Shown piece after piece: positions 35,927-48,264 of a stretch of 55,000 nt of DNA. The DNA lies in contig NC_092565.1 in NCBI RefSeq assembly GCF_037975245.1, positions 21,535,499-21,590,498 of the forward strand. The letters run 5' to 3'. How positions within the stretch are numbered: position 1 is the stretch's first letter; each line of letters opens with the position of its first letter. The position numbers and the translations under genes are program-made. This stretch comes from Apostichopus japonicus. Lineage: Eukaryota > Echinodermata > Holothuroidea > Aspidochirotida > Stichopodidae. Under the pieces are notes generated by a model. It saw only the letters and a program-made list of their open reading frames with translations. It was not told where the DNA came from and did not search any database.

Positions 35927-36979
35927 ACTTTACTTGAAACGTAATTTACCCTTCCCTTAGCGCTTGTATTCTACGTTGGTTTTATTGGCGTAACTCTGAC
36001 AACCTAACTATGAATGTACGGTACTACATTCACATATGATTGGTTAAATACCCAAATGAATATAACTATTTTTCTTCTCGAAAATATCATACTGTAAGCA
36101 GTGGTTTGGTAGCCTATAATATTGTAGTAAATTCTTGCCCATGCAAGCAGTAAAATAGAAGAAGAAAAAAACGAGTGAGCAACAAAAGAAACTAAATCTG
36201 CCTATCCCATTAAATGAGACTTATTTACTTCGCTGGCAAAGTAAAGCCTTAATTAGTAAAAGCAAAAAGAAAAAGAAAAAAATGTTTTGTGGACATTAGC
36301 CCGCAGAACTATGTGTAATAGGTAGCAATCAATCTTTATTAAATACAGTATTAATGATTAAAGGTAGATACTGTGTAGGAATCTACGTGTCCCCTGGTAG
36401 TGGGGGGGGGGGAGCGAAGATCAGTGCAGCTACACACTTGCGCACGCAACTTTTTGTACAAGTTATCGTTCCTTATTATACATATGAGTACAGAGAGGTA
36501 ATGGAGATTAGGTACCTTTTCCAAGAACATAGCTTTATGATATGGCCATGCACTTACAGTGGCGTAGTACTACACACAAAATTATAGTTGAAATGATGGA
36601 AATGATAGCACCACTTTGCATTTAGGCCACCTTACCAATAAAAAGTTCTAAAAAGGGAAGGGGAAATCTCTCCCCTAAACCCCTCCCTAGAACGATGTAA
36701 GCCAACTTCTCGAGCTTACCCCGACTATATCCACCCCTCCCCCTCCCTATAGAGGGTAGCGCAACTATGTTTACTTCCTGAGGTCTTTAATCCCCAATAC
36801 AAAAAATCGAGGTGTGTGTGGCGGGTGTGAGTAATTCTCCGCTGGCAGACAGAATATTAGAAAATTTCAAAAGAAAATACAGTACATAAACATGTAAATG
36901 TATATTTTTCCAAAAACCCCTTCCCTGGACGACGTAACATTTTACCCTCCCACAGTCTTCACTACAGAAAGGATTACCG

Positions 36980-36989
36980 TTTATTTATT
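36980..36989 (-). terminator. poly(A) signal of copy 3
   Basis: Minus-strand AATAAATAAA about 130 nt after the stop codon of copy 3, followed by CGGTAATCC as in copy 4. Confidence 0.7.
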
Positions 36990-37115
36990 GACGTCATGCT
37001 AAAAACAAATAATCATAGTAAAAAAAAAAATCAAAATATTATTAATAATAATATGGGTCCTTTTTGGAATATTCTTTGATTTTCTACATGTAATGGCGAT
37101 TAGTTGCATAAAAAA

Positions 37116-40100
37116 CTACTTTTGTTTTTTATGTTGGTTTGATTTGTTATTGAGACCAAAATAATGTTCGTAATATGTGATACTACGATCAAACGCTTCT
37201 TTGTATGTATACCTAGGCTTATAGCCTAACACACGTTGAAGTTTCTCCCAACTGTAGTGATATTCACCGAACATGAATCGCACAGCATTGGTGTGAAATG
37301 GCATCTCCCAATTTTTTATATTGGATACTAGCCAACACATGACGGTAAGGAAGAAAGCAATCGTATACATGAGCCAATATGGTGGTGTTGCCGTACCTGT
37401 TTCGGCCACTAAAGCCTTTGCAAATTGTGCGACCGTTTCCCCAATACTATAAATAGGGGTGTCATCGCCTAAGAAGAACGCTTCTCCACCGATATCTGTC
37501 TCCTCGTCGGGACGTAAGAGTGAGTTGACTGCCAAAACGTATGAGTATGCGATATTACCAGCGTATGCAAATTGAATCTTCCCGCTCGGTTCACCTATGC
37601 GGAATGCAACCCCAGCATTTATGAAATACCCCAAATTTGTAGTTAGAATATGTTCCCCCTCCCCGTACATGCCACATGGTCTCAGAGCGCACGTCCTCAA
37701 TTTTATACCGTTTTTTAGTGCTTTATTGTTGGCTCTCAGAACCATTATCTCGGCATCGTACTTGGACTGAGAATAAACACACAAGATTGGGTTGATAGGG
37801 GGCACTGTAACCGATGTCTCGGAGGCGTTAACACTAGGCTTTTTAAGATCGTTCGCTACTTCAAAAGAACTCGTGTAGACTAGACATTCAACGTTCTGTT
37901 CAATACAGGCGTTCACCGCATTTTCTGTTCCTATATTTTAAAGGGGAATATAAAGGAAAAGAAAGAAACAGTATTGATAATTAAAACCATGCTGGAAAAC
38001 GTGTCGCTTATAGTCAGATGGGGAGGGAATGTAACTGGTCAATATAACCTTTGCAATGTTCAGATCATTTAAAAAAAACCTAGGCCTATCCGTTGTCAGT
38101 TTTTGTACCAGTTGGCAGTAATTTTACTGTACAGTATTTCCCTACAGTTTTTCCCAACCCATCTTATTTATTTTGGAAGATCACTTCATATGAGAAAACC
38201 GTAGACTTCTCCTGGGTGAAACCCGATCTTTTTTCTTCTTCAGCCAGCCAGAGCTGGAACCCACGGCCTGTTAGATGCTACAGGTATATATCATTGCTTC
38301 TAATGCCTCCAATTTGACCATACCACTCGACCATATCACTGGTATATCTGGAAACCTCAATTGTAAAAGCCCTTTAGTTTCCTTTGATACTGCATCGGAT
38401 ATCCATGTTTGAAACCGGCAATTCTCTATGAGGGTGCACTGAACTTACCGTCTACGTTAACAGCGCGTATTGACTTTCTGTTAGGGTATGCACCAAACGC
38501 AACACAGCTGCAATTGTGGATGACGGCGTCCACATTTTCGCAGGCTTTAGTTACAGCCGCGGGATCACAGATACTACCCTCGATGTGGTTAAGTTTATGA
38601 GAATTCTTCGATGCTGAAAGAAGAGGACAAAAGATGGTTTAAGAATAAATTTAAAATATTTGTTAAACAAGGATTCATGTACTAGTTTATAAAATGAATC
38701 AGATACATAACGAAACTGGCACATAAAGAGGGTATATTATATAATGATGGCTGTCCAGAAAATAGACTTCTGCGTTCTTGAGTGGTATATAGCCCGTTTA
38801 CACTTGAGAACGACCAATCGGGGTCCGATCAACCGCTGATAAGACCACGCAATTTTGACCCCGCGATGGACTAGGTCCGAAGGAGGATCAGACCACACGT
38901 TCGATGTTAAATTTGAAATGTAAACCTAGCTTAGGTTAATCATCGATCAGCGGTGGCCTTTAACTTAATTACAGACGTAATTTGTCCGGCCAGACGTTAT
39001 CTACTGGGGGACCTAATTGAATTTACACCGGTTGTAGATGCTCTTTAACACGGTAATTTATCTGGTCTTTGATAGCCGTCTTATATGTAGATAAACGGAA
39101 TTACTTTTCTTTGCTAGGAAAAGTCATCCGAGATATAGGTTATAGGCACGAAAACTAATCAAGTTGATCTAATCTCAATCCCTACCCCCAGACATCGAGA
39201 ATGGGACTTGTATATGATCATGACAGTGTTACGTCAAGTCTCATGGAAACAGGCGCAGCGGAACGGAAAAATTATTGGGGGGGCTAATGTGTGGAGACTA
39301 TCTAAGCGGGGCGCCACCATCGGTTGGCGCGGAGCGTACAAGAAATTTTGGGTTTTTTTCAAACCCCCAGATGGCCGGAAACGGCACTTCCCGAGTGTTT
39401 TATGCTGCGAATACCTAGCCCTAAAATATGGGTCTCAAGCCTGCAATTTCTCAGATTGCACGAGAAAGTCTGTAAAAACATTGTAATTTGTATATTCGAT
39501 GGTGTTTTAAGAGTGTAGCTATTACTCGTAGTGTACTCGCAAAGACGCTTTTGAGTGTAGTAAGGGCAGTGGCGGAGCTAGGGGTATTGGTCGGGGGGGG
39601 GGGAGGCAAGAATGGTCTGTAGGGCGCTTTCGACACTATCTAAGCGGAGCGCCACCACAGGTTGGCGCGGAGCGTACAGAAAATTTTTGAGTAATGATAC
39701 TCTACAGATTGCAGGAAATGACCCTTTCCGGGCCTTGCTAATTTGCAGATAAACGGAGAATAAATAGGTGTCGTCGCCATTTTGTCGGAAAATTACACCA
39801 ACAGAATATGACAAATATCAATAGGTAGATGAGAGCGCAATAAAATAGTCAATAATCACGAATAAGTAAAAAGTAGTGAAAAGCTGAAAAGGGCGCCAGC
39901 AGTCCATTTGAGTCCGTCAGGGTGAGGGGGCATCCGCCCTGACTGTATGGACGCTCCGCCACTGAGTAAGGGGATGTTGGAGAACTGGCTGAAATGAGGC
40001 AAGTCATTGTCCTAAGACGAAGTTGTGTTGCGCTTACCGGTACTCACACTCACTGCTTCCACTTTTCACGGGGCGTGAAGACGCGGTTGAGGTGACAATG

Positions 40101-41564
40101 TGGTCTATAGCCAGTGGACGGGCCAAGGGTCCCCCAGCATTTACTAAAATTATTACACCTATATAGTATACGTGTGCATCGGACAGATCGACAAGTATGC
40201 ATTGAAAAATGGGCAGATGCACGTTTCGGAGCCTTGGTAAATATTGGGGGGGGGGGGCTTATCATGCATTTGCCCCCTCAACTTTTTCATTGGGGGGCTG
40301 AGCCCCCCAAGCCCCCCCCCCCCCGGTTCCGCCGCCACTGCATGGAAATACAAACAAAAGTATACATGGTTGCTACCTTTGAGAAAGGTAAGATCTAAGA
40401 ACAAACGATCTCAGAACGAACTGCCGCATATTACTATGGTTTAACTAATATAAAAAAGGTCAACAAACTATTAGAGATTACTGCATTGAATCTCAATGTA
40501 GCTGTATGTCGTTCTAAAGTAAACAAAGCATGCCTATTCATAACTTTGATATCCAGTGGTGGTATAAAGACGCTGCTATAAAGATAACGGCTTAATCTTC
40601 ATTCCAAATTTATTTAATTAATTAATTAATCAATGAATTAAGTAAGTAATTTATAGGTCCCCTGTTCAGATAGTGTCCCTTTCATAATAGATAAACGAGA
40701 GTTCGTATGCCTTAATAGTTTGATGACCCTTATTCCATGTTGATATACTGGTATATTAAAATAACTCGTTGAAAGACGCAAAGATAGAATCTGACCCCCC
40801 CCCCCCCCCCCCAAAGTCATGCACCCAACTCTTCCACTTTATAGAAGAAAAAAATATATAGAATAGAGCATTCATCCTTCAACGCCAACAGACTGTTTGT
40901 TGTAGTGGGTTACGTCAGTATTTAATGCAACAATAGTACAACACGTGACTAATTAAATCGAAACATTTCATGGAAACTATAACATAATCAGGACACGAGA
41001 AGTAACCATACTCTTGATATTTTTACTTACAGCCGTTCTTCCTTAGACTTAACTCATGGTGCATGTAGTTAATCTCCCCCCCCCCCCTCCTCACCCCCTA
41101 CTACCTCTGCCATTGGTTTCGAGCAACGTGACCGCATGTTAGTTGCCTGCCCCCACCCCTTTAGTTTGAGTCGATTTCAATTTCAATATCATGTTACCGC
41201 TCTAACAAGAAAGGAAGATTGTTGTTTGTTTGTTTGTTTACACACTCATTTAATACCCCAGCTATCGTCTTTTGTTTTAATCGTATTCATTTATTTGCCA
41301 AAGAATACGTTAACAATCAACTTAGTCTCGCAATGACATTTTATTTCCTCACCTTCCTTTGAACCACGCAAGTTTGTGTAGACGAACTATTTGATATCAT
41401 TACTTACGATGTAGACCGTGGTGCCACTTGAACGGCTGGATATCAAATGATCTTATTTCCTTCACAGGAAATACCTCTTGTTCCATCAACTCTTTGACGA
41501 TATGCTGACCAAGAAAGCCGGCTCCTCCCGTCACAAGGATGGTTACACCTTCCTGATTAGTCAT
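37116..41564 (-). CDS. 3beta-hydroxysteroid dehydrogenase-like gene, copy 3 (3 exons)
   Basis: Exon 1 is 41564-41408, exon 2 38613-38449 and exon 3 37930-37116, all intact, giving 378 residues. TGGAGFLG, YTSS, YSQSK, TCALRP, the hydrophobic segment and KKQK are all present. Copy-specific changes include Phe after YTSS, VPPI for VPAI, NGIKL for NGKKL and QFAYA for QYAYA. Intron 2 is 518 nt, nearly the same as in copy 2. Intron 1 is 2794 nt, swollen by a 1091-bp hAT-like element that itself contains a second hAT-like element. It shares EETDIGG/TPIYS with copy 2 and IKNW/RFM with copy 4. The splice sites (GTAAGT donors, TTTCAG and TATAG acceptors) look functional. Substrate and tissue cannot be read from the sequence. 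Confidence 0.92.
39250..40340. mobile_element. hAT-like element in intron 1 of copy 3 (outer of a nest)
   Basis: Inserted with an 8-bp duplication CATGGAAA (39242-39249, 40341-40348). Copy 2 has the empty site, CTCATGGAAATATAAAAC. The ends CAGGCGCAGCGGAAC and GGTTCCGCCGCCACTG are imperfect inverted repeats. Of 1091 bp, 398 bp plus an 8-bp duplication belong to a second element inside. G- and C-runs and the phrase GGTTGGCGCGGAGCGTAC link it to the family seen at 50500-50600 and 54830-54960. Confidence 0.88.
39567..39964. mobile_element. Nested hAT-like element (398 bp)
   Basis: Perfect 12-bp terminal inverted repeats CAGTGGCGGAGC / GCTCCGCCACTG and a perfect 8-bp duplication AGTAAGGG (39559-39566, 39965-39972). 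It lies wholly inside the 39250-40340 element, so it is the younger insertion. Confidence 0.92.
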
Positions 41565-42839
41565 TGTCAATCTACAGGTGGTGAGAAGCAAACTTCCTCA
41601 TTAACTCAGAAAGTTAATTTAGATCATCAGTATTTCACCCCAAAATATGCAAAAAAAAGTCAAATAATGGCCATGAATGTTCACAGTTCAACAAGCATCA
41701 GGCGCGGATCCATTGAATATGGAGTGTATATACCCCAAATTTTAACCCCACGCCCCCCCCCCCCAAAAAAATTGATATTAGCACAACCTTGCGTTTAGAC
41801 ATATCCGTGTGGACCTAATTACAACCTAATTATGCCACATAATGCTCTATTACACGTTTAAATTTATAATTACACGAGAGAGACCTTCAGCGACACCGGG
41901 ACTATACATCCCTACCCTTTTTAACATCCGAGACCCACCCTGACTATCACATTCAAAGCATTGTGACTCCAATGAGACATTTAAAGTGATTTATTCAACC
42001 GACCCCTATATCTGAGAATAATTTGACGAGTCAAAATCTTCAGAAAAAGCTACTTTTTCAAATCTTTAAAATTTTGTTGTTATTGAGGGAGGGGTGAAAG
42101 GGGGTAGGGGGAAACGATCACCTTTAAATGACACCTATTAATTCTGTTGTTTTTATTTCTCTAGTTAGAATCAATTTCGGAAATATATCAGTACAGATAT
42201 ATAGCAAGACGAGAATGAGTTGTGATTTGGGTTCTCTGTCATCATTTCGGAAATTATGTCCTTCTTGCTGAGGAGGTTATCCCAGTTATCTAACTGTTGG
42301 ATGTCATCCTTCGCATTCAAGCTTTTAGTAGTGCGCCTCTGCATAATTCATTAATCAGAGAATTACTTAGTGCTCATAACTTTTATATAATAATCATAAG
42401 AGTTTTAGAGTCTGACTCATCTCAAGATTAGTGTCCAGGCGAGAATCAAGGAGGTGGGGGTGTTCAACCCCCTTGTCAACCCCCTCCAAGATTTAAAGGT
42501 CAATAGTTACTAGCACAACCTCATTTGAAAACACAAAAAATGAGTTTGGGTGGGAGTGGGGGGAGGGTAGACATGGGAGGTTACACTTTATTTATCACTA
42601 ACTATTGTTAGACATATAAGTATTTGTAGCAAACTTACCACAAACAAATAAAATCTCTTTATCTGTGGCCTTTCCCAACGATTGGTGATAAGTAATTTAA
42701 CCTTGTTAAACCGAATAGTCCGTTGAACTAATTACAGACTTTGATCAACCTTCCTTCAAAGACGATCAGTCTGTAGGAAAATCGTTTAAGGTAAACCCCC
42801 GTGCTTGCTTTTCGTCAACCCAACCGCCCCCCCCCCCCA

Positions 42840-43137
42840 ACCTTAGATTTCTACTCACTTCCTCTAGATTTCCTTACTCAAATTCCACCTACGCAGGTAA
42901 TTTCCGTTGCGGAAATACCTCGGTGCCAAGTATGCCCCCATATTACTTAAGGCATTTAAGTTTAAATTCCCTATGCATATATGGTCTAATGCCCCTTCCC
43001 TCTCTTGTGGTGCTAGCAACGTCATTTACATATTTTGCTGTGTTCTTTGTAAAGAGGGCAGTTGTGTAAGTGAAACAAGCTCTCGGTTTCCCTTACGTTT
43101 TAATAATCACAAAATAATCAATTCGTGTCAATTTTGA
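42840..43137 (+). pseudogene. Penelope-like GIY-YIG scrap, unit 3
   Basis: Nearly the same sequence as 31490-31770, with one extra base that keeps a longer frame open across NVIYIFCCVLCKEG. Shared position and sequence show that it was present before units 2 and 3 separated. Confidence 0.65.
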
Positions 43138-43499
43138 AGGATCCCCCATTATGTTGCGGCTTAATGTTGCGGCTTAAGAGGAGAAGTGGATAGCATTTCC
43201 TGCTCCAATTTGTGCATAAATATGTTGGCGTAACATGATGTCATTTAAGTGCACATTGCGGTACCTTTGATGTGGAGATAATATTTATCATTAATAGAGA
43301 AATGATAAATATTACTTAATAAAAAACGTAAAATAGGACCAAGACTTATCAGCTGATGTGGTGTTAATGGCATACTCACGAAAAAATGTTGACAAGCGAT
43401 AGCTCCCTCATCGTGAGGGATATTGGTATATAAAAAGTATACGTCCGTGGTTACAAGTTAAGGAATAAATCGGTAACGCCTGAATATTATTAAGGATTC

Positions 43500-43862
43500 T
43501 CAAAAAAATGTGAAGTGTCCTGTATATAAGAAGGAATATGGTCTAGTAAAGGGTAGAGTATGGAGTGGATGAATCCTGAAACGTGTTCTGTAAGACAGTA
43601 AGACTATACCAATTCCTAAAATAATTGGTTGACACGGAGGGAATAACTTGAGTGTCCTGGTTAGTTCACAAATGTCTTGACGACGGATTTTCTCTGCAGG
43701 GTCTGAAGGGATAAGTCCGGGTAGTACCTGTTGTGCATCGGCTATCAATGGGAAGTCTGTGCTTTGGGTAAAGTGTGGTAAGTTCCTAACGATGGGTGCT
43801 TTGGTGTTAATTCTACTACCTTGGTCACCACATACGTTCCGGTATTGTTTGGCACAACTCAT
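43500..43862 (-). pseudogene. Conserved ORF block, unit 3
   Basis: Nearly identical to the unit 2 block, with the same frame change in the first half. QQVLPGL replaces QQALPGL. Function unknown. Confidence 0.35.
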
Positions 43863-45121
43863 CGATTTTGAGGTGGACGACCCTGGACCGTTTTTCCAGT
43901 GAAAACTAGATATCAGAGTTATTTAGTTGTTCCTCTGCCTTAGAATATATAATCAGCTTTAAAATATATAGAAACGAATGATAATCTTACCGCAATTCCA
44001 AGAATTACAAATAGCAAGCACACGTCTTATACGGCGTTTTATTCCGTGTTTTGAATTGATGAAACGATCGCTCTCACTGCATTAATCGCTCATCTGACTT
44101 TCATCAGTGCCATCTTGCCTGAATGTGTGTTTGTGATAACTGTGTGTTTATGCACTCACTACACTCACAACAAGTCAATTATCGAATGTGACACAAAGTC
44201 CACGAATCCCTTTACTTTTGAAGTCTGTTTGTAAGTGAGGAGCATGTTGACGTAAATATTTAGGTGATTTCAGCCCGCGAGTCAGTCAACGTTCCTACCT
44301 ATATAAAGTTCGGATCACCTTGCCCAAGATAGTTTGCTGACCCCATTATCTCAGAAAACTCCACATCTTCATTTGTGTATAGAAGTATGGAATACTGCAT
44401 AGGCCTACGTGTTGCAGTTTCGAACAATTACCTTGCTAAGTATATATAGAACATATCGTGTATTTATCTCTCGAGGAAAAAGGAATCAGATGTTTCCAAA
44501 ACTCAAATTAGATGTAAAAATGCAAGAAACTAAAGATCATGGTACTGGATATGAGAAAGATTTTCACGACCAAGAAAGAAAATATGCCCGAATTGCGGCC
44601 ATTTAACGAAAAAATAAATACAAAATGCAAAATACATTAGTGCGAAATCAACGTTGTCATCAAAAACATAAAATACAAATTTTCCTACGAAATTGTTTCC
44701 TAAATATGCTAGAGAGTAAAATAATGGTCACATGTTTTCAATCTTGAACATAGATAATCGTATACTGCCACCCTCATAGCATGCATTCCTTGATTCGGTC
44801 AATTCATTGAGTGAACCACCATGATCTATATATGTGTGGGAAAAACTGAAGAGCAAGAGCGTTATGAATACTTCAGTATATTTATACTTATCCCTTTTAA
44901 ATGCTAAGCGTGTAAACAGAAATTAAGTAATGTCGTAGAGGAATATTTGTCTTAAAGAAGCACTCCAGTCACATTGAAGAATAAATAAACGCTATGCCAC
45001 CTGCCGTCATCGACAAACTAGATATTACAACTATCAACCGATTGCCCAGCTGTTACTGGCTGGAATATATTTCATAGTATACGTATACTAATTGACAGGC
45101 AATGTACAAATGTCGTAGAGC

Positions 45122-45454
45122 ATGGTCAGAGTGACAGATCTGTTCGAGCCCCTGCAGGTAGAGGCATGTTTATGGGGATTTACATGGACCATGTGGACAA
45201 GCCACGTCTTTTCCTTTGACGGCGCTATGCTGTTTTCAATGTCCCAGTACTTTAGATCTCTCCCTACTGCTCTGCACTTTTCACATTGCTATGTGCCTAT
45301 ACGCCAAACTTTACTGAGGTGTACAAAACAACGCTGCCAGAATTACTACTTGTATGCCGAAGAGAGAGCACATAACACCTATACTGAGGAATCTTCACTG
45401 GCTATCGGGAAGTTTCACGTGCGGAGATTGTTCACTTTACGGAGCATTTTTTAA
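45122..45454 (+). pseudogene. Cysteine-containing ORF block, unit 3
   Basis: ATG-initiated frame of 110 codons ending GKFHVRRLFTLRSIF. Part of it (GFTWTMWTSHVFSFDG) is out of frame with YMDHVDKPCLFCGR of unit 1 because of a one-base difference, so one of the units must be shifted. Confidence 0.4.
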
Positions 45455-45593
45455 ACATCATTTAAAATATAAAACAAAAATTCATTACAGAGAACGGTTT
45501 CAGCTTACGAAGTGCGTAATGTGTTTTAATGGCTTTCATAAATATGTTGTGTTCATATATTGATTTCTCAACCAATTAAAAAAGTTAATTAAA

Positions 45594-47012
45594 TGAAGCG
45601 AACCGCGGATGGCGGGAGAAATGACCGAATTTAGGGTCCTTCGCTTCGAACTCACAAGTGATAAATGAGGTTGCAAGAGTGTTCTTGCGTTGAAACAACG
45701 GCTGACGATTTATTACAAACACTTACAAAATGATAATATACATATGAACAAATTATGATACATGACAATATAAATGGCTTGATGAACTCTTTAACCTAAT
45801 TTAAACTGTCCGAACTCGGGGAAACCTATACTCAATTATTCAATACGACGTATAATATCCATCTTGCAATAACTCACCAAGGATATTCAGTGAAAACTAA
45901 ATTCAACAACAACAATATTGAAGAATAATATTACATAGCAGTGAAATTGCTCTTGTACAATACTGTATAAAAGGTATTATGAACATAATGAAATACTCTG
46001 CACTTGGAAATACAATACGTTTGCCAACAGGCGAGGACTTTTAGCACCTTCAAAATAGCCAGGGCAACACATGCCAGCTGCAACCCATTACAGGAATTTC
46101 CTACCTACTGTTCCTTGACAGTAGGAATTTCACCTCCTGAACCCACAAACTCTCAAGAGTCTTGTCACTCTATAGCTATCCAAAATAGCTAAGATTCAAG
46201 GACAACCTCTGAGACAATAACTACAGTAACAAATCATGTTCAGAATACAAAATATACGAATACACTCTTTAAACAACGAGCAGTACAATACTCGACAGGT
46301 ACAATAATCAACTGGCAATACACTAAACTGTCAATTACACTTAACGGTATCACTACAGAATTATAACATGCAATAACACCCACTTGCTCAACAATAAACA
46401 ATACACGCTATGAACCCGTAGGACCAAGGTCCAAACACACAACCTAACATGTTCTTTGTACAGTAAGCACAGCCTAGCCAAAGGGCAACAATTAAAAACT
46501 ACAATTCAATTAACTAACAATAGGGTACGTACAGCATTTATGAAACAATATTTATTACTTAATCTCTTACTAACATGAGCACAGCTCGCTCGCGGAAAAT
46601 AAGCTCGTTAGGTCGCAGACATCAAAAATACGGACATCGAGACTCCATCACCCTCTCGCCAGCTCGCTGCATGTTGGTATGTACAGAACCGCCGTCTTGG
46701 AAAACCAGTGGCTTCGAGCCTGAAGCCGAAAACCGGAAAAACCTGAGGCATCCTGCCTCTTAGTAGGGGGAAATCTCCTCACTGACTCCAGGTATGAGTA
46801 ACTCTTGGCAATTAACGATCCAAAAGGACGACCAGCACGCAGCGAAAACATCCCTCCCCAGCACCACCTTCCAAAAAAGGCATGCCGCCCCAGATAAACG
46901 GCGAGAATCGCCTTCAACCGGAAGGCGAATGAACTTCACCGCCTCCAGGACTGCCTGCCAACTGGCAAATTTCCCTCTAAAAACAACATCACATCTATTC
47001 CTCCAAACAAGT
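45594..47012. mobile_element. Inserts A and B fused, unit 3
   Basis: Insert A (to about 46821) is joined directly to the second half of insert B. The roughly 290 bp between them in unit 2 (about 35403-35694), which include host-like sequence also found in unit 1 (AGAGTATATAGTACTAGCGA), are absent, so unit 3 carries a deletion. Confidence 0.6.
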
Positions 47013-48130
47013 TTTAAGTGCATTCCATTGCTATAGCCAAATAAACAAACTTTAATTGAAACGAAATTTACCCTTCCCTTAGCGCTTGTATTCTACGTTA
47101 GTTTTATTGGCGTAACTCTGACAACCTAACTATGAATGTACGGTACTACATTCACATATGATTGGTTAAATACCCAAATGAATATAACTATTTTTCTTCT
47201 CGAAAATATCATACACTAAGCAGTGGTTTGGTAGCCTATAATGTTGTAGAAAATTGTCGCCCATGAAAGCAGTAAAATAGAAGAGAAAAAAACGAGTGAG
47301 CAACAAAAGAAACTAAATCTGCCTATCCCATTAAATTAGGCTTATTCACTTCGCTGGCAAAGTAAAGCCTTAATTAGCAAAAGCAAAAACAAAAGGATAA
47401 AATGTTTTGTGGACATTCGTCCGCAGAACTATGTGTAATAGGTAGCAATCAATCTTTATTAAATACAGTATTAATGATTAAAGGTAGATACTGTGTAGGG
47501 ATCTACGTGTCCCCTGGTAGTGGGGGGGGGGCGAAGATCAGTGCAGCTACACACCTGCGCACGCAACTTAATGTACAAGTTATCGTTCCTTATTATACAT
47601 ATGAGTAAAGAGAGGCAATGGAGATTATGTACCTTTTCCAAGAACATAGCTTTATGATATGGCCATGCACTCACAGTGGCGTAGTACTACACACAAAATT
47701 ATAGTTGAAATGATGGAAATTCTAGCACCATTTTGCATTTAGGCCACCTTACCAATAAAAAATTATAAAAAGGGAAGGGGAAACCTCTCCCCTAAACCCC
47801 TCCCTAGAACGATGTAAGCCAACTTCGCGAGCTTCCCCCGACTATATCCACCCACCCACCCCCCCCCCTCCCCTCTCCAAGAAAAACATACAAATCGATA
47901 TAGAGGGTAGCGCAACTCTGTTTACTTCCTGAGGTCTTTAATCCCCAATACAAAAAATCGAGGTATGTGTGGCGGGTGGGAGTAATTCTCCGCTGGCAGA
48001 CAGAATATTAGAAAATTTCAAAAGAAAATACAGTACATAAACATGTAAATGTATATTTTTCCAAAAACCCCTTCCCTGGACGACGTAATATTTTACCCTC
48101 CCACAGTCTTCACTACAGAAAGGATTACCG

Positions 48131-48140
48131 TTTATTTATT
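48131..48140 (-). terminator. poly(A) signal of copy 4
   Basis: Minus-strand AATAAATAAA about 125 nt after the stop codon of copy 4, in the conserved position. Confidence 0.7.
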
Positions 48141-48264
48141 AACGTCATGCTAAAAACAAATAATCATAGTAAAAAATAATCAAAATATTATTAATAATAA
48201 TAAGGGTCCTTTTTGGAATATTCTTTGATTTTCTACATGTAATGGCGATTAGTTGCATAAAAAA

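Larger units (their letters stand above)
30191..35977. other. Intergenic region upstream of gene copy 2
   Basis: Aligns with the unit 3 upstream region almost throughout, and with unit 1 outside its 20225-22300 part. It contains a Penelope-like scrap (31490-31770), the two conserved ORF blocks and two inserts absent from unit 1 (34216-35445, 35519-35895). Confidence 0.6.
41565..47099. other. Intergenic region upstream of gene copy 3
   Basis: Collinear with the unit 2 upstream region: same Penelope-like scrap, same ORF blocks and insert A. No further gene is recognised. Confidence 0.6.

Noticed and set aside
40114-40444. Overlapping proline/glycine-rich frames on both strands
   Set aside because: They are produced by G- and C-runs at the end of the hAT-like element.
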